From Spirochaetaceae bacterium (GTDB taxonomy: Bacteria; Spirochaetota; Spirochaetia; Treponematales; Breznakiellaceae), in the NCBI GenBank assembly GCA_031256815.1, contig JAIRPU010000174.1, positions 1 through 14,735 of the forward strand: a stretch of 14,735 nt of DNA, read 5' to 3'. Made by a program: the position numbers and the translations under genes. Of this stretch, positions 1-6,075 are shown piece after piece. The notes beneath the pieces were generated by a model. The model was not told the DNA's origin, searched no databases, and saw only the letters and a program-made list of their open reading frames with translations. Each line of letters starts with the position of its first letter. The first letter of the stretch is position 1.

Positions 1-64
1 AAAGCATACCACCGCTCCCACCTCACGCCCCGCCCTGCGCTCGCGCAGGCCGCGGAACACAACG

Positions 65-94
65 GCCGCCACACCGAGTCTGATGTGTGGCGGC
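65..94. repeat. hairpin, 10-bp stem
   Basis: Arms GCCGCCACAC (65-74) and GTGTGGCGGC (85-94) are perfectly complementary around a 10-base loop. There is no T-run on either side, so it is not a typical intrinsic terminator. Confidence 0.75.
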
Positions 95-100
95 GCACGT

Positions 101-147
101 CCGGCTAAACCGCACTGCGGTTTAACTGGCTGCCGGTGAATGCCGCG
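101..147. repeat. palindromic repeat, copy 1
   Basis: The core TAAACCGCA-c-TGCGGTTTA (105-123 approximately) is a perfect 9-bp inverted repeat with a single central base, flanked by imperfect CCGG.../...TGGC ends. The 47-base unit matches the unit starting at 221 at 40 positions by eye, exactly 120 bases away, so the two are copies of one element. Confidence 0.8.
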
Positions 148-220
148 AAGCAGGCGCAGGGGGGCGGTCGAAGGCGGCCGCGGCCGCATCGCGTTGCGAA
201 ACGACCTCGGGGGCTAACGA

Positions 221-267
221 CCGGCTAAACCGCAATGCGGTTTAGCCGGCTACAGGTGGAGGCCGCG
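221..267. repeat. palindromic repeat, copy 2
   Basis: CCGGCTAAACCGCA (221-234), a single A, then TGCGGTTTAGCCGG (236-249) form a perfect 14-bp inverted repeat with a one-base centre. The similarity to copy 1 runs on beyond the palindrome to about 267. Copy 2 is the better palindrome: the three changes that separate it from copy 1 in the right arm restore pairing. Confidence 0.85.
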
Positions 268-293
268 CGCAAGCGCAACGCGCTTGCGCGCGG
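263..293. repeat. hairpin, 14-bp stem, repeated inverted at 506-532
   Basis: Arms 263-276 (CCGCGCGCAAGCGC) and 280-293 pair perfectly around the three-base loop AAC. The central 15 bases (271-285) recur in inverted orientation at 512-526. Over 27 bases the two copies differ at three positions by eye. Confidence 0.8.
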
Positions 294-307
294 GACAAAC
301 GCCGGCC

Positions 308-339
308 GGCCGGAAAAGCCGCACAGCGCTTTTCCGGCC
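308..339. repeat. hairpin, 12-bp stem
   Basis: GGCCGGAAAAGC (308-319) pairs perfectly with GCTTTTCCGGCC (328-339) around the loop CGCACAGC. Its last three bases are shared with the next hairpin, so the two elements abut. Confidence 0.8.
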
Positions 340-377
340 TGCCCCTACTCTGCGCTTCGCACAGAGTAGGGGCAGGC
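337..377. repeat. hairpin, 16-bp stem
   Basis: GCCTGCCCCTACTCTG (337-352) pairs perfectly with 362-377 around a nine-base loop that can itself form two more G-C pairs. It is the longest perfect stem in the block. No T-tract follows it, so terminator function is not supported. Confidence 0.85.
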
Positions 378-383
378 AAATAA

Positions 384-412
384 GGCAGCGCCATGCAAAG
401 CAGGGCGCTGCC
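384..412. repeat. hairpin, 9-bp stem
   Basis: GGCAGCGCC (384-392) pairs with GGCGCTGCC (404-412) around an 11-base loop. Confidence 0.7.
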
Positions 413-455
413 ACACATATCGTCCGCGCGCCGGTCAACCGCTTAGCGGCGCGGG

Positions 456-478
456 GGCGGCTGGTAGCGGCAGCCGCC
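456..478. repeat. hairpin, 8-bp stem
   Basis: GGCGGCTG (456-463) pairs with CAGCCGCC (471-478) around the loop GTAGCGG. In DNA this GC-rich, short inverted repeats arise easily by chance, so it is a weaker member of the cluster. Confidence 0.55.
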
Positions 479-505
479 TGTGGCGGCCGCGGGGGGAGAT
501 TTGCC

Positions 506-532
506 GTGCGAAAGCGCGTTGCGCTTGCGCAC
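506..532. repeat. hairpin, inverted copy of 265-291
   Basis: GTGCGAAAGCGC (506-517) and GCGCTTGCGCAC (521-532) pair with one mismatch around the loop GTT. Read on the other strand, the element matches 265-291 at 24 of 27 positions by eye, which makes it an inverted repeat copy rather than an independent hairpin. Confidence 0.75.
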
Positions 533-597
533 AGGGTGCGGCGTGCGCGAAGCGGCGCGGGGTCGCACAGCCGGCATTTGCGCCGGCGCACGGCCTG

Positions 598-625
598 TTG
601 ACAAAAAATATGCTTTGAGTATTAT
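598..625 (+). promoter_or_regulatory. sigma70-like promoter of the bactofilin operon
   Basis: TTGACA (598-603) is a perfect -35 box. After 16 bases comes TATTAT (620-625), which matches the -10 consensus at five of six positions. Transcription would start about 6-8 bases further on, at or within a base or two of the ATG at 632. The promoter begins exactly where the GC-rich palindrome block ends. No operator is evident. Confidence 0.75.
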
Positions 626-631
626 TAACGT

Positions 632-994
632 ATGATAGATATTCATAATGATATGCTTTCCGAGGAAGATTTTGATACTGTCTTATCACCGGATATAGAT
701 TTTACCGGTGTTATTAACTTTGAAAAGTCATTTTTGGTGCGCGGGCGAATCTCAGGCGAAATAAGCGCGCGTGGAGTGCTTCTTATAGATGATGACGCGG
801 TTGTTGACGCAGACATAAGCGCCGACCGGATAATTATCCGCGGTAATGTTACCGGAAATGTAAACGCTGGAATGCGCCTTGAAATAACTCCAACAGGAAG
901 GTTGGAAGGCACTGTAAATGCCCCGGAAATTAATTTTGAAACAGGTTGTGTTTTTAACGGAAAATGCGTTATGAAGCCCGTATCCGCAGCTTAA
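632..994 (+). CDS. bactofilin (polymer-forming cytoskeletal protein)
   Basis: The 120-residue product is a bactofilin: a short acidic N-terminal tail (residues 1-25) precedes a repetitive beta-strand core from about residue 28 to 112. The core has the family's regular spacing of hydrophobic and glycine residues (VRGRISGEI, IIIRGNVTGNV, TGRLEGTVNA), which fold into a right-handed beta-helix. Bactofilins polymerise without nucleotide into filaments that scaffold the envelope; in spirochaetes they are linked to cell shape and periplasmic-flagella geometry (family knowledge). It is the first gene of an operon with the TPR gene, overlapping it by 31 bp. No Shine-Dalgarno sequence is visible before ATG 632, and the promoter places the transcript start nearly on that codon, so translation may be leaderless. 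The in-frame ATG at 653 (113 residues) is an alternative start but also lacks a ribosome site. Family call is firm, start uncertain. Confidence 0.88.
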   Translation: MIDIHNDMLSEEDFDTVLSPDIDFTGVINFEKSFLVRGRISGEISARGVLLIDDDAVVDADISADRIIIRGNVTGNVNAGMRLEITPTGRLEGTVNAPEINFETGCVFNGKCVMKPVSAA

Positions 995-1602
995 ACGCCA
1001 TAATTCTGTTTACGGCGCTTTGCGCTGGAGTTTGGGCGCAGCAGGGAAGGGACGCTTTAGAACTTTACCGCGCCGGCAGTTATGACGCTGCCGCTGAAGT
1101 TTGCAAAAGAGAAATTGCAGAACGCGCCGATAATCTTGAAGCTCATGTTGTACTTTGCTGGAGTCTGCTAAAACTTAGCCGTTATTCCGATGCGGCGGTT
1201 TATGCGGCGGAAGCCGCGCGCCTTTCCCGTTATGATGTTCGTGTTATAGAGATTTTAGGCGAAATTGAGTATTTTCAAGGCAGAAATAAAACCGCCATGC
1301 AATATTTTCAGGAATATGTGAATCTTGCCGCGGAAGGCCAGCGAATCGATATGGTTTACTATTTTATGGGTGAAATTTATATACGGCTTGGACAATTCAG
1401 GCACGCCGATATTGCTATTTCAACCGCTTTGCATTATGTAGGCGTAAACGCGCTTTGGTGGTCAAGGCTTGCCTATACCCGCGAAATGCTTGGAGATAAC
1501 ATGGAAGCGATTCGCGCATATTCAAGAGCGCTGGAGCTTAATCCAAATTTAAGCGACGCCAGGCGGGGGCTGGAGCGTGTCCGTGCCGCAATAGACCGTT
1601 AA
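964..1602 (+). CDS. exported TPR-repeat protein
   Basis: The 212-residue product begins with a basic N-terminus (MRYEARIR), a hydrophobic stretch (residues 10-22) and a likely signal peptidase I site after VWA at residue 25. There is no lipobox, since the residue before Cys20 is Leu. The rest is helical tetratricopeptide repeats at roughly 28-54, 58-88, 92-121, 130-160 and 163-196; the last (NMEAIRAYSRALELNPN) is textbook TPR. It probably acts in the periplasm as a protein-interaction adaptor. Its start lies 31 bp inside the bactofilin gene and its stop shares a base with the mtaB start (TAATG, 1600-1604), so translation is likely coupled. Proximity to a bactofilin suggests, but does not prove, a role in envelope or filament anchoring. 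The partner and exact function are unknown. Confidence 0.82.
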   Translation: MRYEARIRSLNAIILFTALCAGVWAQQGRDALELYRAGSYDAAAEVCKREIAERADNLEAHVVLCWSLLKLSRYSDAAVYAAEAARLSRYDVRVIEILGEIEYFQGRNKTAMQYFQEYVNLAAEGQRIDMVYYFMGEIYIRLGQFRHADIAISTALHYVGVNALWWSRLAYTREMLGDNMEAIRAYSRALELNPNLSDARRGLERVRAAIDR

Positions 1603-2801
1603 TGAATAAAATCGCGTTTTATACACTTGGCTGCAAGTTAAATATTGCGGAAAGCGAGGAGCTTGCCGCAGTCTTTAAGGAATCCGGTTTTAATATTAAA
1701 CATGACGGCGAATTGACCGATGCGGGAATTGTTATAGTCAACACCTGCACTGTTACATCAAAAGCAGAACAAAAGGCAAGAAGGTTAATACGCAGTTTAC
1801 TTGCCGCACCGGACGCGCCTTTGATTTTTGTTACCGGCTGCTATGCGCGTCTTAATAAAGTGGAAATTGAAGCTTTAGACACAAGCCCTCCGTCCAGGCG
1901 CAGAGTTTTTGTTATAGAAAAATTCGAAAGAAAATCAGAATCTGTTATGCCGGCGCTAACATTGCGTTCAAGGGCCTTTGTTAAAATACAAGACGGCTGC
2001 AATAACAAATGCGCGTATTGCCGTGTAAGGCTTGCGCGTGGAAGCGCCCATAGCGAAAATTCAGGCGTTATTTTGGCAAAACTGCTTAAATTAGAAGCGG
2101 AAGAAAACGCGGAGGCTGTACTTACCGGCGTAAACATAGCCCAATACAGAGAAGGCGCGCTTGACCTTGCCTCTCTGTTATCTTTTTTACTTGAAAAAAC
2201 ACAGCGTATCGCGCTGCGGCTTGCATCGCTTGAACCGGCGGTTTTTACAAACAGTTTTTTTCAGCAGCTGCAAAATCCGCGGATAAGGCCGCATTTTCAT
2301 CTTTCAATACAATCGGCAAGCAGGCGGGTGTTAAACGCTATGCACCGCGATTATTCAGTGGAAACTCTAAACGAGATTATAGCGCGGCTTAGAACAGTAA
2401 AAGACGACCCTTTTATTGCGTGTGATATTATTGCCGGCTTCCCCGGCGAGACTGCTGATGATTTTGAACAAACGTTTGTTTTTTGCGCCAAAGCTGAATT
2501 TGCATGGATTCACGCATTTCCATTTTCGCCGAGGCCTGGAACAGAAGCCGCCGCGCTTCGTCCACGTGTAAGCGAACGCGAAACAAGAATGCGTGTAGAA
2601 CGTCTTATTGCGCTTGCAACAGAAAGCGGCGGCAGGTACAGACGGCGTTGGGCAGGACGCGAGGTAGAGGCAGTTGTGGAAAAGCGGCTTAAAGATGGAA
2701 AACTAAGTGTTACCACAGAAAACTATCTAAAACTCAAGTTAAACGCCGCTTCAAAAGAGCTTCCCTGCGCCGGACGCGCTTTTCGCTGCGTTGTAAGCTA
2801 A
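1602..2801 (+). CDS. mtaB: tRNA threonylcarbamoyladenosine (t6A37) methylthiotransferase MtaB
   Basis: This 399-residue radical-SAM enzyme would convert t6A to ms2t6A at position 37 of ANN-decoding tRNAs. The N-terminal methylthiotransferase domain carries the three cluster cysteines Cys11 (TLGCKLN), Cys49 (NTCTVT) and Cys80 (TGCYA). The radical-SAM motif is Cys133-x3-Cys137-x2-Cys140 (CNNKCAYC), followed by the characteristic DIIAGFPGET and HAFPFSPRPGT segments. TLGCKLN, rather than the TxGCQMN of MiaB, and the NTCTVT box point to MtaB. The C-terminal TRAM-like stretch (about 350-399) is short, and the linker between Cys80 and the radical-SAM domain is compact, so the protein is somewhat below the usual length of roughly 430-450. 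It is translationally coupled to the TPR gene by TAATG. Its end faces the minus-strand glycosyltransferase-like gene across 7 bp with no terminator visible. All catalytic cysteines are present. Confidence 0.92.
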   Translation: MNKIAFYTLGCKLNIAESEELAAVFKESGFNIKHDGELTDAGIVIVNTCTVTSKAEQKARRLIRSLLAAPDAPLIFVTGCYARLNKVEIEALDTSPPSRRRVFVIEKFERKSESVMPALTLRSRAFVKIQDGCNNKCAYCRVRLARGSAHSENSGVILAKLLKLEAEENAEAVLTGVNIAQYREGALDLASLLSFLLEKTQRIALRLASLEPAVFTNSFFQQLQNPRIRPHFHLSIQSASRRVLNAMHRDYSVETLNEIIARLRTVKDDPFIACDIIAGFPGETADDFEQTFVFCAKAEFAWIHAFPFSPRPGTEAAALRPRVSERETRMRVERLIALATESGGRYRRRWAGREVEAVVEKRLKDGKLSVTTENYLKLKLNAASKELPCAGRAFRCVVS

Positions 2802-2808
2802 AAATAGA

Positions 2809-4605
2809 TTAGCGTTTTTGAGCATAAACTTCAAAAGTATCTCCAAGCAAAAAAAATGAACTTATACCGCGCCAAATTTTTGCGCCTTTGCCCTCTGCAA
2901 AGAATTTTCCAAAAAGCGGAAGCCGCTCTCCATGGTGCCCTGTACTAACAATTTTTCTGGTTTTAAAACCGGCTCTGCCAAGAACACGGCGAATCCTGCG
3001 CGGGTTAAAAATTGTCCAATGGTCAGCGGGGCTTTGTTCAAGAAAGCGGCGCGGCAAAAAACATCCGGAAACGCCGCTGGAAGAAGGAGTCGAAAACGCA
3101 AAGACGCCATCTTTTGCAAGCAGTTCATGGATGCGGCGAAGCGCGGTGCCGGTTTCGCGTAAATGCTCAATTACAAACCACATTGTTATTACATCAAAAC
3201 TTCCAGGCGGCTCACCTTCAAATACCGCAGGGAAAAAGCCATAACGCGCATTTATTCCCAAACTCTCTTTAACATAACTAACTGCGCTGCTCGAAGCGTC
3301 CGCGCCTTGTACGTAATATCCCGCTTCGCGCGCGGCGGCAAGAAAGGGGCCATAAGCGCAGCCTATATCCAAAAGGCGTTTACCGGACGCTATGGAACAA
3401 ATATGTTTAAGCCGCGTTTTACCAAGCGCTTTTATGTGCAAAAAATCTTCAAGATAAGTTTTGCCATACTGTTTTTCGTAGTCTTCAAAAAAATAAGCGT
3501 CGGAATAAGAAATATCAGGAGGCGCTGCGCGATTCATAGAAATTGTACGGCAGTATCCGCAAAGCCTGTAACTGCGTTCCGCAAAACGCGCTATTACTTT
3601 TTCGGTTCTATGTTTTATAAAATCCGTTCCGCAAACAGGGCATTTTTTAAAAACTTGCGGTTTTAAAGCGGCCAATACGGCGGCAAACTTTTTTTCTCCG
3701 CAGATACTGTTTTCCGCGCCAATACCGCCCGCAGCGATTTTTTGACGCGCCGCGCAGGAAGCTGAGATTATTTTGTTTGGATTTGGATTTTTTGCGCGGC
3801 AAAAACACCCAAGAGCGGCAACACCGCGTTTTTTTATGCCAAACGAAAAAAAACCGGCGTTTAAGGCGAGTTTTTCGTGATACTGCGAAGGTGAAATAAG
3901 CGCTACCGGAGTTCCGGCGGCAATTGATTCAAACGCGCAAATTCCAAAGTGCGTAATTACAAGGTCAAAACCGGCAAGTTTTTCGCGTAAATTTGGTATA
4001 ATCGATTCAATTATTGCGTTATTCCCCAAAACCGGCATTTTTTTTCCGGCGCTAACCACAGTTATTTGGGCTGCGGCAAGCGGTTTTAAAGCATTTGCCG
4101 TATAAAAACTTAGGTTTTTAGCATTTTCTGCGCCAAAACAAACGAGTATTTTTGCGTTTTGCAGATAAAATGCCGGAAAAGCCAATGGTTTTTGGTTTTT
4201 TGGAAGCGTAAGTAACGCGGCAGAACAATAATTCGCTTCGGAACGGGATCTAAGCCCTGGTAAAACATCAAAAAGGAAGTCAAATTCATGCCGTTTTTTA
4301 CCTCCTTCATCAATTCCAATAACAGGACAAAGCGCCTGGTAACGCCGCAATTCGGCTGCGGGGGTCGCAAAACGGTCAAGCACGGCAAAGTCCCAATTTT
4401 GTTTAAAAATTTTATGTTCAGGAATTAGCAGCGCATCAAGGCCGTTTCCCGCAATTTGGCGGGCATCTTCAATGCCGCGATTTCCGGCAATAAAAAGCCA
4501 TGCCTCGCGCCCAAGTTCGCGCAGTTCACGAACAATGCCGCAGCACCTCATAAGATGGCCTCCGCCTCTTCCTTTTTCAAAAGAGGCAACAATCAGTATA
4601 GCCAT
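2809..4605 (-). CDS. PseG/MurG-like glycosyltransferase fused to a SAM methyltransferase
   Basis: The 598-residue product appears to join two enzymes. Residues 1-260 resemble the GT-B fold of PseG/MurG: a nucleotide-sugar loop GRGGGHLMRC (12-21), with the histidine where PseG has its catalytic one, and the C-terminal half motif THFGICAFESIAAGTP (218-233). A basic linker of unclear structure (260-315) leads to a Cys4 cluster, CPVC (322-325) and CGYC (349-352), the sort of zinc ribbon found in front of many sugar methyltransferases. Residues 400-520 are a class I SAM methyltransferase: motif I LDIGCAYGPF (412-421), VIEHL (478-482) and DHWTIFNP (528-535). A plausible role is building a methylated surface or flagellar glycan, but the substrate is unknown. 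It is the last gene of the minus-strand train; its ATG overlaps the lipoprotein stop (TAATG at 4603-4607). Domain calls are good, the joint function is inference. Confidence 0.78.
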   Translation of the reverse strand: MAILIVASFEKGRGGGHLMRCCGIVRELRELGREAWLFIAGNRGIEDARQIAGNGLDALLIPEHKIFKQNWDFAVLDRFATPAAELRRYQALCPVIGIDEGGKKRHEFDFLFDVLPGLRSRSEANYCSAALLTLPKNQKPLAFPAFYLQNAKILVCFGAENAKNLSFYTANALKPLAAAQITVVSAGKKMPVLGNNAIIESIIPNLREKLAGFDLVITHFGICAFESIAAGTPVALISPSQYHEKLALNAGFFSFGIKKRGVAALGCFCRAKNPNPNKIISASCAARQKIAAGGIGAENSICGEKKFAAVLAALKPQVFKKCPVCGTDFIKHRTEKVIARFAERSYRLCGYCRTISMNRAAPPDISYSDAYFFEDYEKQYGKTYLEDFLHIKALGKTRLKHICSIASGKRLLDIGCAYGPFLAAAREAGYYVQGADASSSAVSYVKESLGINARYGFFPAVFEGEPPGSFDVITMWFVIEHLRETGTALRRIHELLAKDGVFAFSTPSSSGVSGCFLPRRFLEQSPADHWTIFNPRRIRRVLGRAGFKTRKIVSTGHHGERLPLFGKFFAEGKGAKIWRGISSFFLLGDTFEVYAQKR

Positions 4606-6074
4606 TATCTTATATTAAAATAAAACCGGTTTATGTAATTTAAGCGGCTGCGGGCGTTGTTATAATATTCGCTTTGTGGAAAATCGCGGATTATATGATT
4701 ATAAGCGTCCGCAGCCGACTTAATGTCGCGCGCATTGCTGTTAGATTCAAAACTTTGGCCATAAAGCCACCATGCTTCATCAGAAATGTCTCCGTCAGCT
4801 TCGCGCAGCCTGTCAAGCGCGCTAATAGCCTCAGAAAACTTCCCCTCCTTAAAAACAGCTCTGGCGTTTACCATGTAATCCGGCCTGGAAGAAGGCGCTT
4901 TTTTAGATTCAGATGGGGGGAAGTCTCCCCCCTCGCCCGTATGTTCAAGAGCGGAATCCGCATCTTGAACATACGGACTACCCCCCTCTCCTAGGGGCGC
5001 TGCCCCTAAAACCCCGCCATTTTCATTAGGTTTGGGTTCAGTATCCTGCAATTTAGCCGTCCGCAGTTCCGCGCCGGAGGCCGGCCATCTCGGTTCAGCT
5101 ACGATACGGTCTTTTTCGCCTGGAAGCCTGGGGGTTTGATGCGGCGGCGCTTCCACAGCGATAAGCTCCACAACATCCTCTAAAAAAGCGTTATTTATAA
5201 AATCCTGCCTGCTAAACTCAAGCCGGTATTCGCCTGGCGCTTCAACACGGAACACAAATGTCTGTCCCTCGTTGTCAAGCCTGCGCGAATCATAGGCGGC
5301 GCCGCGCTTGGCATCCTGTTCCCCCAAATAAACCCAGCCGGAACCCCTAAACGGAATTTCCAGCATCTGTCCTACAAGCGCCCTTACGGTTCTTGAGACT
5401 CGTTTTTTTTGCGGCGCGGTTTCAGCGGGCACTGCGCGAGCCGGTAAAGCCGCCGTTCTAACAGGCGGAGTTTCGCTAAAAAGCGGGGCGTCTGCTGCAG
5501 GTTTTTCGCCTGCGCGTTCCACAGGCGGCTTGGGCGCAGGCACAGGGCGCGGGGGGCGTTCCGCAGGTTTAACAGTCTTTGGCGGAGCCGGCGGCGGCCG
5601 TGGCGCGCTTGATTCAGATGCGGCAAGCGCAGTGTCCGGCACTTTATCAGAGACTGCCGGCTGCGCGCCTGCCGCCGTGGCATTTGCGTCCGTAACAGTT
5701 CCGTCTTTTACGGCCCCGTCCGTAACGGCTCCGTCTGTGGCAGTTGGAACGCGCGCTTCAGCCTGCGATGCCGGTGTTTCACGGAATTCAGGTTCCGCGT
5801 TTTCAAATTCCGGTTCTTTAAACAAAGGCGAATTATTTTCTTCAGCCGGAGGTATAACTTCGGCAAGCTCTGCCGACTTCTGTTCCCAGGTTTTGACTTC
5901 GCCGTCCTGCGGGGCTTTATCCTCACTGCCGGCATTGTTTTTAGAAATTTTTGTATCTGTATTCAACCGGCCGTAATCCGGATTCTTTCTCTCCGGCCGT
6001 AAAAGCCCGTCCTGAGTAGTCTTGCAAGATGCAAGTATCAGAATTATAAATATCAAACGTTTTAACATAAACAT
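4605..6074 (-). CDS. proline-rich lipoprotein with beta-sandwich and TPR-like C-terminus
   Basis: The 489-residue product has a short lipoprotein signal peptide (KRLIFIILI) ending in the lipobox LASC, with Cys17 as the lipid-modified residue. A long low-complexity Pro/Ala/Glu/Lys stretch (about 60-225) could reach across the periplasm. It includes a degenerate five-residue repeat (VTDGA-type, about 113-130). Residues 226-310 look like a small beta-sandwich (GSGWVYLGEQ, FVFRVEAPGEYRLEFSR). Residues 352-388 are encoded by a palindromic repeat inserted in frame, and 399-489 form TPR-like helices (ARAVFKEGKFSEAISALDRL; AADAYNHIIRDFPQS) similar to BamD/YbgF-type proteins. No catalytic motif is seen, so it is probably an envelope scaffold. 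It starts one base after the stop of the membrane-protein gene and overlaps the next gene by TAATG. ATG 6068 (M3) is an equally possible start. The specific function is unknown. Confidence 0.82.
   Translation of the reverse strand: MFMLKRLIFIILILASCKTTQDGLLRPERKNPDYGRLNTDTKISKNNAGSEDKAPQDGEVKTWEQKSAELAEVIPPAEENNSPLFKEPEFENAEPEFRETPASQAEARVPTATDGAVTDGAVKDGTVTDANATAAGAQPAVSDKVPDTALAASESSAPRPPPAPPKTVKPAERPPRPVPAPKPPVERAGEKPAADAPLFSETPPVRTAALPARAVPAETAPQKKRVSRTVRALVGQMLEIPFRGSGWVYLGEQDAKRGAAYDSRRLDNEGQTFVFRVEAPGEYRLEFSRQDFINNAFLEDVVELIAVEAPPHQTPRLPGEKDRIVAEPRWPASGAELRTAKLQDTEPKPNENGGVLGAAPLGEGGSPYVQDADSALEHTGEGGDFPPSESKKAPSSRPDYMVNARAVFKEGKFSEAISALDRLREADGDISDEAWWLYGQSFESNSNARDIKSAADAYNHIIRDFPQSEYYNNARSRLNYINRFYFNIR
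4915..5016. repeat. palindromic repeat element inside the lipoprotein gene
   Basis: Three nested hairpins stand out from the surrounding code. The first is GGGGGGA (4915-4921) with TCCCCCC (4926-4932). The central one is CCGTATGTTCAAGA (4937-4950) with its complement at 4963-4976, extended by GCGG (4951-4954) with CCGC (4958-4961) around an AAT loop. The third is TAGGGGC (4992-4998) with GCCCCTA (5002-5008). On the gene's strand the element is read through without a stop, giving about 34 glycine- and acid-rich residues between the beta-sandwich and the TPR-like domain. It resembles intergenic palindromic repeats that can invade genes, as Rickettsia palindromic elements do. Exact boundaries are a guess. 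Confidence 0.75.
5691..5735. repeat. three degenerate 15-bp tandem repeats in the lipoprotein gene
   Basis: Units 5691-5705, 5706-5720 and 5721-5735 share the pattern (c/t)(g/t)t(a/t)acrgyyCCGTC and encode the five-residue repeat TDGAV/KDGTV in the low-complexity arm. The copies have diverged, but the period is exact and in frame, so repeat number could vary without breaking the gene. Confidence 0.6.
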
Positions 6075-6075
6075 A

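Larger units (their letters stand above)
1..597. repeat. GC-rich block of clustered palindromes, no gene seen
   Basis: This stretch is visibly much richer in G and C than the genes to its right. It contains at least nine hairpin-forming inverted repeats laid nearly end to end (listed separately), plus shorter ones at 34-49 (stem CCTGCG/CGCAGG) and the perfect palindromes 174-187 and 579-590. Open frames exist on both strands, but they are arginine/alanine-rich, overlap one another, and follow the hairpins rather than any protein family, so I call no gene. Two pairs of elements are repeats of each other: 101-147 with 221-267 (direct), and 265-291 with 506-532 (inverted). The block stops abruptly at the -35 box of the bactofilin promoter. 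It may be an intergenic array of mobile or slippage-generated palindromic repeats; whether the left part belongs to a gene beyond the window cannot be seen. Confidence 0.75.

Noticed and set aside
1..138. Possible tail of a gene entering from the left edge
   Set aside because: Two plus-strand frames stay open to about 106 and 139, but the sequence resembles no protein and contains hairpins; too short to support a partial gene.
337..377. Intrinsic terminator
   Set aside because: Strong stem but no following T-tract on either strand and no gene ending nearby within the window.
1..597. CRISPR array
   Set aside because: Repeats are not evenly spaced identical direct repeats with unique spacers; only two diverged copies of one unit and assorted hairpins exist, and no cas gene is present.
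250..646. Overlapping open frames on both strands in the GC-rich block
   Set aside because: They are arginine/alanine-rich, coincide with hairpins, overlap one another on opposite strands and lack ribosome sites; high GC content removes stops by itself.
3163..3666. 167-codon plus-strand frame inside the fusion gene
   Set aside because: It lies antisense to the well-supported methyltransferase coding region and has no ribosome site or family features; a shadow frame.
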